From contig CASDTU010000044.1 in assembly GCA_949283775.1 (NCBI GenBank), forward strand, positions 1-49,852: 49,852 bases of DNA, read 5' to 3'. Source of the DNA: an uncultured Bacillota bacterium. Its GTDB lineage: Bacteria > Bacillota > Clostridia > Christensenellales > Borkfalkiaceae. The notes beneath the pieces are model-generated. The model saw only the letters and a program-made list of their open reading frames with translations, made no database searches and was not told the DNA's origin. Within the stretch, counting starts at the first letter, position 1. Every line of letters starts with the position of its first letter. Shown piece after piece: positions 17,461 through 27,556 of the stretch. Both the position numbers and the translations under genes were made by a program.

Positions 17461-18034
17461 CAAAAAGAGAGATGTACCCAAAGACGAGATAGAAAACATT
17501 CCTGCAAAGGAGCAGCCCGCTGAGGCGGAAGAAGCGGCGGCGCAGGAGCAAAAGGAGAGCGTCGTGCAGGAAACTTGCACGGAGCAGGAAAAGCTGAATC
17601 AAGATTTGGAGAAGGCGAAGGCGGAAGCTGCGGAGTACAAAGATAAATGGATGCGCAGCGTGGCGGAATTTGACAATTTCCGAAAGCGCAACGAATTGAC
17701 GCGGCGAAACGCATATCTGGACGGAAAGGCGGACGTGATCGTAAAAGTTTTGCCGGTCGGCGACAATCTGGAGCGCGCGCTCCGCACTTGCGACGAGCAG
17801 ACGAAAAAAGGGATCGAAATGGTTTTGCGAAGTTTTCGCCAGATGCTCGAAGCGGAAGGAATCACGGAGATCAATCCGGTGGGAGAGGAATTTGATCCGA
17901 CCTACTGTGAAGCGATCATGAGCGAACCGGCGCAGGAAGGCGTGGAAGCCGGATACGTGAAGGAAGTGTTTTTGAAAGGCTACAAGAGCGGCGAAAAGGT
18001 GATCCGGTTTGCGCAGGTAAAAGTAACGAGCTGA
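17453..18034 (+). CDS. grpE: Nucleotide exchange factor GrpE
   Basis: The 193-residue product has an acidic, Glu/Lys-rich disordered N-terminus (about 1-50), a long coiled-coil helix (about 45-100, with YKDKWMRSVAEFDNFRKRNE) and a C-terminal beta domain ending VIRFAQVKV. It releases ADP from DnaK. The ATG overlaps the hrcA stop by 8 bases, which suggests translational coupling. Length is normal. Confidence 0.96.
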   Translation: MSDKKRDVPKDEIENIPAKEQPAEAEEAAAQEQKESVVQETCTEQEKLNQDLEKAKAEAAEYKDKWMRSVAEFDNFRKRNELTRRNAYLDGKADVIVKVLPVGDNLERALRTCDEQTKKGIEMVLRSFRQMLEAEGITEINPVGEEFDPTYCEAIMSEPAQEGVEAGYVKEVFLKGYKSGEKVIRFAQVKVTS

Positions 18035-18101
18035 GAAAAAACGTCCAAAGTTCGGCAAATTTTTTGCGGCGGGGGAAGACCTTGCGCGAGGAAGAATATA
18101 A

Positions 18102-19985
<1,884 letters not shown>

Positions 19986-20023
19986 TCCGCAAGCGACAAA
20001 AAAATAAACTGTTTCAGCGCAAG

Positions 20024-20048
20024 AATGCCGTGATTTTTTCACGGCATT
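20024..20048 (+). terminator. Stem-loop between dnaK and dnaJ
   Basis: AATGCCGTGA (20024-20033) pairs with 20039-20048 around TTTTT. No T-run follows, so it is probably a partial terminator or an RNA-processing site that lowers dnaJ relative to dnaK. Confidence 0.5.
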
Positions 20049-20073
20049 GCTGTGCGTTTTATCGGAGATTGCA

Positions 20074-21216
20074 ATGGCTGACAAGAATTATTACGAAATA
20101 TTAGGGGTAGACAGAAAGGCGACGGACGCCGACATCAAATCCGCGTATCGGAAACTTGTCAAGATGTATCACCCCGACCTGCATCCGAACGACGCGAATG
20201 CCGCTGCGAAGTTCAAAGAAGTCAACGAGGCGAACGAGGTTTTGTCCGATCCGCAAAAGCGCGCGGCGTACGATTATGAATTGGATCATCCGAACGCGCG
20301 CGGCGCAGGCGGTTTCGGCGGCACGGGCGGCTTCGGCGGATTTTCGGGTTTCGGCGGTTTCGGAGATATTTTCAGCGATATTTTTTCGGGCTTCGGCGGC
20401 GGGGCCGCTGCGCAGGAGTCGCAGGGCGAAGATATCACGCGCGAAGTTGTTTTGAGCTTTTTGGATGCCGCAAAGGGCTGTACCAAAGAGATCCGCTATA
20501 TGCGCAACGAGCCGTGTCCTGCCTGCAAAGGTACGGGCGCAAAGAACGGGACAGCGTATAAGACGTGCGATAAGTGCGGCGGAAGCGGGCAGGTTCGGTA
20601 TGCGCAGGATACCCTTTTCGGGCGTACTATCCGTATGGCGGTCTGTCCCGAATGCGGCGGCACGGGGAAGAAAATAACGGACAGCTGTCCCGATTGCAAA
20701 GGGAAAGGATATGTGCGCAAAGAGACGGTCGTTACGCTCAATATTCCGGCAGGCGCAGACACCAACAGTTATATCCGCAAGAAGGGCTATGGGCAGGCTT
20801 CCGTCAAGGGCGGCGCGCCCGGCGATCTGATCGTCGTTTTTCGCGTGGAGCCGCATAAGATCTTTAAGAGAAAGGATAAGGACCTGTATGTGGAACTGCC
20901 GATCTCTTTCCGTACGGCGGCGCTCGGCGGCAAAGTCAAGGTGCCCGGGATTGATGAAACGTTTGAATATCTCATTCCGGAAGGGACGCAGAGCGGAACT
21001 GTTTTCTGTGTTCGCGGAAAAGGTTTGAAAACGCGGACGGGTACCGGCAATATGTATATTACGGTGACGGTGGAAGTGCCGACGAAACTTACGAAGGATC
21101 AAAAACGCGCGCTGGATGAATTGGAAGAGACGACGGATATGAAACAGACGCCGAAGATCCGAGCGTATCGCGACAATGTGCAGGCAATGTACGGGGTCGA
21201 TCCTTATAAAAATTGA
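20074..21216 (+). CDS. dnaJ: Molecular chaperone DnaJ (Hsp40)
   Basis: The 380-residue type I DnaJ has the J domain (about 1-70) with the HPD motif in MYHPDLHPND, a Gly/Phe-rich stretch (about 80-115) and the zinc domain with four CxxCxGxG repeats (about 148-215: CPACKGTG, CDKCGGSG, CPECGGTG, CPDCKGKG). Two C-terminal substrate-binding barrels follow. It delivers clients to DnaK and stimulates its ATPase. I start at MADKNYYEILG, preceded by GGAG, rather than nine codons upstream. It closes the operon, followed by two strong hairpins. Confidence 0.97.
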   Translation: MADKNYYEILGVDRKATDADIKSAYRKLVKMYHPDLHPNDANAAAKFKEVNEANEVLSDPQKRAAYDYELDHPNARGAGGFGGTGGFGGFSGFGGFGDIFSDIFSGFGGGAAAQESQGEDITREVVLSFLDAAKGCTKEIRYMRNEPCPACKGTGAKNGTAYKTCDKCGGSGQVRYAQDTLFGRTIRMAVCPECGGTGKKITDSCPDCKGKGYVRKETVVTLNIPAGADTNSYIRKKGYGQASVKGGAPGDLIVVFRVEPHKIFKRKDKDLYVELPISFRTAALGGKVKVPGIDETFEYLIPEGTQSGTVFCVRGKGLKTRTGTGNMYITVTVEVPTKLTKDQKRALDELEETTDMKQTPKIRAYRDNVQAMYGVDPYKN

Positions 21217-21236
21217 TTGTTTTTTGGTGGAATGGA

Positions 21237-21278
21237 AAGTCTGCCGCCGATCGAGAAAATCGGCGGCAGACTTTTTTT
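21237..21278 (+). terminator. Rho-independent terminator after dnaJ
   Basis: AAGTCTGCCGCCGAT (21237-21251) pairs perfectly with 21259-21273 and ends in a seven-base T-run. Confidence 0.93.
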
Positions 21279-21296
21279 CGCGGAGAAGGTACGCTG

Positions 21297-21336
21297 AAAC
21301 GCCGCAAAAGCAAAATTCTTTGCTTTTGCGGCGTTT
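21297..21336 (+). terminator. Second perfect hairpin downstream of dnaJ
   Basis: An 18-bp perfect stem (21297-21314 with 21319-21336) with a 4-base loop lies only 18 bases after the first terminator. It is probably a back-up terminator. Confidence 0.7.
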
Positions 21337-21413
21337 GTGTTGTACGGTAAAACGTTGTTGTTGTGCGTTCGGAAAGGGTTGCATTTTATTTTTAAATTAA
21401 ATTTTAAATTAGG

Positions 21414-21442
21414 TTGAAAAGGTAAAGGGTATATGATATAAT
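21414..21442 (+). promoter_or_regulatory. Sigma-A promoter of the lipoprotein gene
   Basis: TTGAAA (21414-21419), 17 bases, TATAAT (21437-21442). The start site near 21449 leaves a 24-base leader. Confidence 0.85.
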
Positions 21443-21472
21443 TGACGCATTGAAAAAAGTAAGGGGCGAGGA

Positions 21473-23200
21473 ATGAAAAAGTTTTTTTTGGCAGTATTGA
21501 CAGCTTGTTTATGCTTTTTTTGCTTGGCTGGTTGCGAAAAGATTTTAAGTTTTTTAGGACTGGACAGTTTTGTTGCGGCGGTAGAGGATATTGAGGAAGC
21601 GAAATATTTGCAAAGCCGTGCGGAAGTATCCGTCGAATACGGCGGAAATACTCTTTCCAGGACGGTATTGTTTCGTCTGAGCCGTGAAAACGGGACAAGA
21701 GCGTATATGGAATTTGAAGAGGATGAGGACGCCTTTATGCTTTATTATTATGACGGCGTTTTTTATCTGAACGAAGATGGCAATAAAACCGTTATGCCCT
21801 TTGATTTCGAATCGATGGCGGTCCTTTCACTGTACAATTATGTGGATGAGAAATTGCTTTTGGAGCAGCTTTCATCCGTTGAGATCGATAAAAAGGACGG
21901 CGTCGATATTTTAAAGGTCGAAATCGATACGGAAAAGGTGAAAACTTTGATTGAACAGATGATGACGTCGGTCGGTTTTTCGGTTTTTCCGGACACGATC
22001 ACCGTTGAAGCCGCCTGCCGCGATGAAAAGATCGAATATTTGGACGTGGCGATCGGCGGTATGAACGGACTTATAAATTTTGAGATCGGCGTACACATTA
22101 CCTATACTTTCGAGCAGACGGAAGAATTTCCGAAAATCGATATCAATCAGTTTAAGTCCGGAAACGGAAAGCGGTCTTTTTATCCGATGAAGCTGTATAC
22201 GCAATCGGAAGAACGGGCGGAACTGTCCGATAACGACTATCTCGCACTTCCGCAGGTTTGGGAAAAGGGGCAGACAGAGCAAAATGAGGCGTATTATAGC
22301 GAATATACGAACGATTGGGTGAAGTTGTATCGCATCAAAAATAACGTGCGCGAAGTCGTTTTGGAGGAAAGAACCGATGTTATTGACCATACCGTATATA
22401 CGTTTAATTACACGAATATAACGATAGACGGCGAGTATGTCTATTTTTTGGGCAAGAACAGCAATTTATACCGTTTACATCGGGAAACAAAGCAGTTGGA
22501 GCTGATGGATCGAGGAGAATACGACGTGTTCCGGATCATCGACGGTTGGATCATAGCGTTTTCAACCAATACATCGGGTGCATTTGCAATCTCAAAAGAC
22601 GGAACGCAGCGGTATAGTCTCAATTCGTTTGATGAAATCAATACGCAATCGGCGCAATTGCTCGGAACGGATCGCGGATATGTGTATTTCGGCTTATACA
22701 GCTCGGATTTTATGCAATCGGTCGTTATGCGCGTCGGGGTAGAACAGGGGACGCTCGTGTTTGAGCGCGTCGATTTGCCTTTGGCCCGAGAAGAAGCACA
22801 TATCCTTTCCATCAATCTCGGATTGCTCAATTATTCCTATGTGGACATTATCGGACCGCAGGACGGTTCGTGGCATGGATATGTCTTTGATACGATGGAA
22901 TCCTTTGTTTGGCAGGATAATTATGCAGGAATACGGCAGCTGTACGCTGGAAATCAATATATAATGAATTACGGAAAGAAGGTGCTGTCTGTTGAATGGA
23001 AAATGGATGAAGATATCGGTGCCTATGGGGATTTTGTAACGGAGATCGATTTGCAGACGGGTGAAACGAGGCTTTTAATGATGCTTCCCGACTCCTTTGA
23101 ATTGGGCAGGATCTGCGGTTCGCATATAGAACTGATCACGGAAACTGCAATATACCGCTTGGAGGAAGACGGAACCATTACCGAATTTAAATTCTTCTGA
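21473..23200 (+). CDS. Large lipoprotein of unknown function
   Basis: The 575-residue product has a lipoprotein signal peptide with lipobox LAGC (Cys21), so it should be anchored outside the membrane. Residues about 45-230 alternate strands (AEVSVEYGGNTLSRTVLFRL, YYYDGVFYLNEDG), resembling a LolA/LppX-like lipid- or peptide-binding fold. Residues about 290-570 carry repeated strand pairs such as DGEYVYFLGKNSNLYRLHRE and DRGYVYFGLYSS, which suggest a beta-propeller of the DUF5050 kind. Both fold guesses rest on pattern only. It has its own promoter, and TAA-free spacing separates it from the cyclase gene. I do not recognise a specific family. Confidence 0.75.
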   Translation: MKKFFLAVLTACLCFFCLAGCEKILSFLGLDSFVAAVEDIEEAKYLQSRAEVSVEYGGNTLSRTVLFRLSRENGTRAYMEFEEDEDAFMLYYYDGVFYLNEDGNKTVMPFDFESMAVLSLYNYVDEKLLLEQLSSVEIDKKDGVDILKVEIDTEKVKTLIEQMMTSVGFSVFPDTITVEAACRDEKIEYLDVAIGGMNGLINFEIGVHITYTFEQTEEFPKIDINQFKSGNGKRSFYPMKLYTQSEERAELSDNDYLALPQVWEKGQTEQNEAYYSEYTNDWVKLYRIKNNVREVVLEERTDVIDHTVYTFNYTNITIDGEYVYFLGKNSNLYRLHRETKQLELMDRGEYDVFRIIDGWIIAFSTNTSGAFAISKDGTQRYSLNSFDEINTQSAQLLGTDRGYVYFGLYSSDFMQSVVMRVGVEQGTLVFERVDLPLAREEAHILSINLGLLNYSYVDIIGPQDGSWHGYVFDTMESFVWQDNYAGIRQLYAGNQYIMNYGKKVLSVEWKMDEDIGAYGDFVTEIDLQTGETRLLMMLPDSFELGRICGSHIELITETAIYRLEEDGTITEFKFF

Positions 23201-23220
23201 CAAAGTGCGTTTTTTATCTG

Positions 23221-23250
23221 GCGCGGAGCTTGGCTTTGACGCTTCCGCGC
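23221..23250 (+). terminator. Weak stem-loop after the lipoprotein gene
   Basis: GCGCGGA (23221-23227) pairs with TCCGCGC (23244-23250), with a T-rich stretch after it. It may end the lipoprotein transcript. Confidence 0.45.
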
Positions 23251-23348
23251 TTTGGTTTATTCGGACGTTTTTCGCGCCGTGCGGAAGGTATGTCGGGCCG
23301 TAAAAGGGAATGCCGGTTGCATTGCGGCAGATGTTCGGAAGGAGGAGT

Positions 23349-23891
23349 ATGCTATACGATATTTCCAGAAATTTATTTTCGGTAAAACCGTATCCGGGCG
23401 ACACAGAGCCCGTTTTGCGGCGCGTTCAGAGCATACGGGACGGAGCGGAGTATGATCTGTCGGATGTAACGCTGTGCGTCCATAACGCGACGCATATGGA
23501 TGCGCCGTCCCATTTTATCGAAGGCGGAAAAACAGTCGAAAAAATATCGCTGGAAAGCTGTATCGGCGGCTGTGAAGTGAAGTCTGTAAAAAAAATCAAG
23601 AAGGAAGGGATCGCGGCTGTACTCGCGGAGCGCCTGTTGCTGCGGGGAGAGCTGTCGAAAAATGAAGCGGCCGAAATTGCGGCGGCTAAGCGCTTTGTCT
23701 TGATTGGAACGGACGCACAATCGATCGGAAACGCCGAGGTCCATCGGATCTTGCTTGGCGCGGACATCGTGATTTTGGAAGGATTGAATTTAAACAATAT
23801 TTCGGACGGAAAGTATGAGCTGATTGCCTTTCCTGTAAAATGGGAAGGGAGTGAAGGTGCGCCGGTTCGGGCTGTGCTGCGCACGCTTTAA
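23349..23891 (+). CDS. Cyclase family protein (kynurenine-formamidase-like metal hydrolase)
   Basis: The 180-residue product shows the metal-binding signature of the cyclase/arylformamidase family, HNATHMDAPSHF, with His45, His49, Asp51 and His55. The family hydrolyses amide or ester bonds (for example N-formylkynurenine) using Mn or Zn. Typical members have about 205-215 residues, so this is a short version. The substrate is unknown and no kynurenine-pathway genes are nearby. The start at 23349 follows a strong GGAGGAG; the frame stays open upstream but without homology. DUF1294 follows after 30 bases, probably in the same transcript. Confidence 0.85.
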   Translation: MLYDISRNLFSVKPYPGDTEPVLRRVQSIRDGAEYDLSDVTLCVHNATHMDAPSHFIEGGKTVEKISLESCIGGCEVKSVKKIKKEGIAAVLAERLLLRGELSKNEAAEIAAAKRFVLIGTDAQSIGNAEVHRILLGADIVILEGLNLNNISDGKYELIAFPVKWEGSEGAPVRAVLRTL

Positions 23892-23921
23892 CGATCGGTT
23901 CAAAGAAAGAAGGGTTACGCG

Positions 23922-24191
23922 ATGTATTTGTGGTTTTTAATTGGTTTTGCGGTTCTATCGGCAATTACATTTATTTTGTACGGCGCAGATAAGAGTAAGG
24001 CAAAGCGCGGGAAGTGGCGGATCGCGGAAAAAGTATTGCTGGGTTTTTCGTTTTTCGGCGGCGCTGTCGGAGGAGTATTGGCGATGCTAATATTCCGTCA
24101 TAAAACGCGGCATTGGTATTTCTGGGCTGTCAATCTTTTAGGACTCGTATGGCAGATAGGTCTGGTGATTTTTTTGGCTGCGGCTTTTTAA
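23922..24191 (+). CDS. DUF1294 small membrane protein
   Basis: The 89-residue product has an N-terminal helix, the family core YGADKSKAKRGKWRIAEKVL, the glycine-rich FFGGAVGGVLAMLIFRHKTRHWYF and a last membrane helix. This is the signature of DUF1294, small integral membrane proteins of unknown function with about three helices. Length is normal. It lies just after the cyclase gene with a ribosome site AAGAAGGG. Confidence 0.9.
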   Translation: MYLWFLIGFAVLSAITFILYGADKSKAKRGKWRIAEKVLLGFSFFGGAVGGVLAMLIFRHKTRHWYFWAVNLLGLVWQIGLVIFLAAAF

Positions 24192-24264
24192 GAACGGAAA
24201 TTTGAAAGACAGGAAGTTCAAAAAAGCAAGATTTTCTGCTGCTAAAAATAATATTTTTAAAGTA

Positions 24265-24289
24265 AAGCCGCCCCTGTCTAGGGCGGCTT
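24265..24289 (+). terminator. Stem-loop after DUF1294
   Basis: AAGCCGCCC (24265-24273) pairs with GGGCGGCTT (24281-24289). T-tract is poor. A second small stem GTGCACA/TGTGCAC lies at 24344-24361. Confidence 0.5.
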
Positions 24290-24366
24290 ATTGATTGAAT
24301 AAAGCTAACGAAAGCCGTTGCCGCAAGTGTATGGGCTTTTAATGTGCACATTTTTGTGCACGCAAA

Positions 24367-24395
24367 AAGCCTGTCGCAAAACCGGCAACAGGCTT
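24367..24395 (-). terminator. Terminator of tRNA-Ser(GGA)
   Basis: Read on the minus strand, AAGCCTGT pairs with ACAGGCTT (plus 24388-24395 and 24367-24374), followed by TTTTT. It begins 7 bases after the tRNA CCA end. Confidence 0.8.
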
Positions 24396-24401
24396 AAAAA
24401 A

Positions 24402-24492
24402 TGGCGCAGAGAGAGGGATTTGAACCCTCGGTACCCTTACGAGGTACACACGATTTCCAATCGTGCGCCTTAGGCCGCTCAGCCATCTCTGC
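24402..24492 (-). tRNA. tRNA-Ser (anticodon GGA)
   Basis: On the minus strand the acceptor GCAGAGA pairs with TCTCTGC, followed by discriminator G and encoded CCA. The anticodon arm CACGATTGGAAATCGTG gives anticodon GGA, decoding UCC and UCU. A long variable arm and GGTTCAAATCC T-loop are present; 91 bases is right for a class II tRNA. Confidence 0.97.
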
Positions 24493-24506
24493 AAAAAACC
24501 TTTCTA

Positions 24507-24535
24507 ATTGTATAATAAATCCGAAAAAAAGGCAA
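24507..24535 (-). promoter_or_regulatory. Predicted promoter of tRNA-Ser(GGA)
   Basis: On the minus strand TTGCCT (24535-24530), a 17-base spacer and TACAAT (24512-24507) lie just upstream of the tRNA 5' end. Confidence 0.65.
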
Positions 24536-24676
24536 GCGTTTTTACCGATCAATTCAGAGAAAGCGATAAAAATATACATTCAAAAAGGGAAAGCGGAGCC
24601 TTTTCGGCAGAAGCGATGAAAAGTGAAAGAATAAAACGAGGCAATAACGGGCACTCTATTTGTCAGGAGGTGGACA

Positions 24677-24862
24677 ATGAAAGAACAATTCGACGCGAGT
24701 TCGCTGAGCGCGTATATTTTATTGTTGGAGGCAGAGGAGTTGGCGGCAAAAAAGGCAAGAATGTATGCCAACGTTTTTACGGATTTATCTTTGGCTGAGC
24801 GGATGGAAGCGCTCGCGCAGCGCCACGAAATTAGATTCGGGAGTTTGGTAGAACTTTTATAG
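24677..24862 (+). CDS. Small helical protein of unknown function
   Basis: The product has 61 residues with a good ribosome site (CAGGAGG, 9 bases before ATG). It is predicted to be two amphipathic helices: AYILLLEAEELAAKKARMYANVF and LAERMEALAQRHEIRFGSL. The pattern is that of half a ferritin-like or four-helix bundle. It pairs with the next gene, 10 bases downstream, in an apparent two-gene operon closed by a terminator. No family was recognised. Confidence 0.65.
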   Translation: MKEQFDASSLSAYILLLEAEELAAKKARMYANVFTDLSLAERMEALAQRHEIRFGSLVELL

Positions 24863-24872
24863 GGGGAAAGAA

Positions 24873-25169
24873 ATGAAACCGAGTAAAAAAGTAAATTCGC
24901 TCTGCGAGCGCGACGCTTTATCGGATATGCGGGCAGCGGAGGAATTTTTATTGAGGCGGTATATTGAAATGCTCTGCGAGGGCGGATCAAAGTTTTTTTG
25001 CGATCATATTTTGCAGGGCCTTGCGCAAACGGCGGAAGATTTGCGCAGTGTGGAAGCGGAACTGAAAGTCGGCGGAACGGCCAAAGCGATCGAAGTGGCG
25101 GACGATGAGGTCGTGCGTGTACGGAAAAATTTTGCGGGGCGTCTGAAACAGCTCAAAAAAGAAAATTAA
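24873..25169 (+). CDS. Small helical protein, possibly CotF-like
   Basis: The 98-residue product is mostly helical. The segment LCERDALSDMRAAEEFLLRR and the following ILQGLAQTAEDLRSVEAEL resemble, by pattern only, the helical repeat of spore coat CotF-domain proteins. The C-terminus is basic (GRLKQLKKEN). It has a GGGGGAAAG ribosome site and follows the 61-residue gene closely. The host is a spore former (sigK is present), so a spore-linked role is plausible but not shown. Confidence 0.65.
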   Translation: MKPSKKVNSLCERDALSDMRAAEEFLLRRYIEMLCEGGSKFFCDHILQGLAQTAEDLRSVEAELKVGGTAKAIEVADDEVVRVRKNFAGRLKQLKKEN

Positions 25170-25196
25170 AAAGCGGGCAAAAAAGCCTGCTTTTTT
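25169..25196 (+). terminator. Terminator after the two small genes
   Basis: AAAAGCGGGC (25169-25178) pairs with 25185-25194 with one G-U pair around AAAAAA, then T residues. Confidence 0.85.
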
Positions 25197-25269
25197 CTTA
25201 AAATACATAAATTTTTTCTTTATAACACAAAAAAATCATCTTATTCCCCCGAATTTTAATTATATTTAA

Positions 25270-25298
25270 TATACAAAGGTTAAAAAATATGCTATACT
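25270..25298 (+). promoter_or_regulatory. Predicted extended -10 promoter of the alpha-galactosidase gene
   Basis: TATACA (25270-25275), 17 bases, TATACT (25293-25298) preceded by TGC. The surrounding sequence is very AT-rich. Confidence 0.6.
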
Positions 25299-25335
25299 AT
25301 GAAAAATTTATAAAAAATGACAAAAAGAGGGATGT

Positions 25336-27441
25336 ATGATAAGAAGAAAAGGCCAATTTTATATATTGGAAACGGAGCATACGACGCTGATTTTAAAGCC
25401 GGAAACGGCGGAATGCGTCTATTACGGCAGGAAAATTCGTTTTTGCGGCATAGCGGAATTGCTCGCAGGTTCCGAGAGGCGGATCGTGTCGCAGCCTTGG
25501 CGGGGGGATTTTACCGAACAAAACGTTTTGCTGTACAATGCGGACGGCGGCTTTACCTATGATTTTGTCTATTCAAAGGGCAAGATCAGTGCGGAAAAGC
25601 CGGAAATTGCGGGGCTGCCTTCCTCGTACGGCGAAGGAAAGACGTTGGAGCTGAAATTCGTGGACGGGCCCACGAAAGTTTGCCTGTATCAGTATTATAC
25701 CGTATATGAAAACAGCGACGTAATCGCTGTTTCCGCGCAGCTCGTCAATCAATCGAAAAAGGAGATCCGTTTGCGCCGGCTGATGAGTATTCAGCTGGAT
25801 TTGCCGCGGGAAGAGGCGGAAGTTATTTCTTTTCGCGGCGTTTGGGGCAGAGAGCGGCACAGAACGGTTCAGCCGATCACGAAAGGGATCTATATCTGTG
25901 ATTCCAAAAAAGGGATGTCGTCGCATGAATGCAACCCGTTTGTGATCTTGAAAAACGGAACGGGGCTGTATGGGTTTAATTTGCTGTATTCCGGAAATCA
26001 TGCGGAGATTTTCGAGAGCGACGAAAGGGGACGTATCCGCGCATTGACGGGGATGAGCGATTATATGTTCGAATGGAAGCTCGCGCCGACGGAGTCGTTT
26101 TGTGCGCCGGAAGCGGTGCTGTGTTATGCTGAGAGCGAGGATGAGCTGAGCGAACGGATGCACGCATTTGTGAGAGAGCATATCGTGCGCGGAAAGTGGA
26201 AAAACCGGGAACGTCCGGTCCTTGTCAATAATTGGGAAGGAACATACTTCAATTTTGACGAAAAGAAGATCCTTTCGATTGCGGCGGCGGCGAAGGAAGT
26301 CGGCGCAGAGCTGTTTGTCTTGGACGACGGCTGGTTCGGAAAGCGGAACGATGATCGTTCTTCTTTGGGCGATTGGTACGACAATGTGGAGAAAACGGGC
26401 GGCGGATTGGCGTCTTTGGCAGGGAAAATACGCGATCTGGGGCTGGCTTTCGGGATCTGGGTAGAGCCGGAAATGATCAGTGAAGACAGCGATCTGTATC
26501 GTTCGCATCCGAATTTTGCCATGAAGATCCCGGGGAGAGAGCCTTGGAGGATCCGCAATCAGCTGGTGCTGAATCTGGCGGACGAGCGAGTTCAAAATTA
26601 TGTCGTGCGGGCGATCGGCGACGTGTTATCTCGCAGCGGTGCGGCGTATGTAAAATGGGATTTCAATCGACATTTTACCGATTGTTTCGGGAAAGGCATT
26701 GTCGGCGGGGAATATTTTCATCGGTATCTGTTGGGATATTATAAAGTAGTGTCGAAATTGACAAAAAAATTTCCTTCGGTTTTGTTTGAAGGGTGTGCGA
26801 GCGGCGGCGGCCGTTTTGATCTGGGAAATTTGTGTTATTTCCAGCAGTATTGGACGAGCGACGATACGGATGCGAGGGAGCGCCTTGCCATTCAGGCAGG
26901 AACGGCTTGCGGCTATCCGCAAAATACGATGGGAGCGCACGTTTCCGCGCAGGTCAACCATCAGACGGGGCGCAGAAATTCGTTTGCGGCGCAGTTCAAC
27001 GTCGCATGCGGCGGCGTGCTCGGCTATGAATTGGATCTTTCCGCGCTGACGGAAACGGAGCGCGCGGTGATCAAAGAACAGATTGCGTTCTATAAGGATA
27101 AGCGCAAGCTGCTGCAATTCGGAAAACAATTTCGTCTGCAAGCGCCGCGCGCGGAAGGGTTTATAACGGTATCTGCCGATCAGTCGGAAGCGATCGCCGT
27201 TGTAAACGTTACGGAAACGCATCCGAACGAACCGTTGCCGTTTATTCGTTTTAAAGGATTGAACGAATCGGCCGTATATTCGGTGAGTGTTCGCGGCCGC
27301 ACGGAGACCGTTCTGGCCGGCGGAGACGTGCTCATGCGCGGAGCAATTCCGCTGTTTGGCGTCTTTGATACGGAGCCTGTGCAGCGTGAGTGCGGCGGAT
27401 TGTTTAGCAGCATGTATATCTTGAAAAAGGTGAAGGCTTAA
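25336..27441 (+). CDS. Alpha-galactosidase, glycoside hydrolase family 36
   Basis: The 701-residue product has the GH36 layout: N-terminal beta-sandwich (about 1-285), a (beta/alpha)8 barrel (about 290-620) and a C-terminal sheet domain. The nucleophile is Asp442 in YVKWDFNR. The acid/base Asp lies in WTSDDTD (506-512). LDDGWFGKRNDD near 331, FGIWVEPEMIS near 372 and FEGCASGGGRFD near 484 are also typical. It removes terminal alpha-galactose from raffinose-type sugars or plant galactosides. There is no signal peptide, so it acts on imported oligosaccharides, although no sugar transporter lies next to it. Length is near the usual 720-740. Chosen start follows AGAGGGATG. Confidence 0.95.
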   Translation: MIRRKGQFYILETEHTTLILKPETAECVYYGRKIRFCGIAELLAGSERRIVSQPWRGDFTEQNVLLYNADGGFTYDFVYSKGKISAEKPEIAGLPSSYGEGKTLELKFVDGPTKVCLYQYYTVYENSDVIAVSAQLVNQSKKEIRLRRLMSIQLDLPREEAEVISFRGVWGRERHRTVQPITKGIYICDSKKGMSSHECNPFVILKNGTGLYGFNLLYSGNHAEIFESDERGRIRALTGMSDYMFEWKLAPTESFCAPEAVLCYAESEDELSERMHAFVREHIVRGKWKNRERPVLVNNWEGTYFNFDEKKILSIAAAAKEVGAELFVLDDGWFGKRNDDRSSLGDWYDNVEKTGGGLASLAGKIRDLGLAFGIWVEPEMISEDSDLYRSHPNFAMKIPGREPWRIRNQLVLNLADERVQNYVVRAIGDVLSRSGAAYVKWDFNRHFTDCFGKGIVGGEYFHRYLLGYYKVVSKLTKKFPSVLFEGCASGGGRFDLGNLCYFQQYWTSDDTDARERLAIQAGTACGYPQNTMGAHVSAQVNHQTGRRNSFAAQFNVACGGVLGYELDLSALTETERAVIKEQIAFYKDKRKLLQFGKQFRLQAPRAEGFITVSADQSEAIAVVNVTETHPNEPLPFIRFKGLNESAVYSVSVRGRTETVLAGGDVLMRGAIPLFGVFDTEPVQRECGGLFSSMYILKKVKA

Positions 27442-27556
27442 AACAGAAGAACAATTTATTTTAAGAAGAGATTAAAAAAACGAGCGGTTTGTTACAAAAA
27501 TTTTTGCGCACAAAAGCGGAAGGAATAAGCAAATCGTATAGGGAGGAGGTGCAAAG

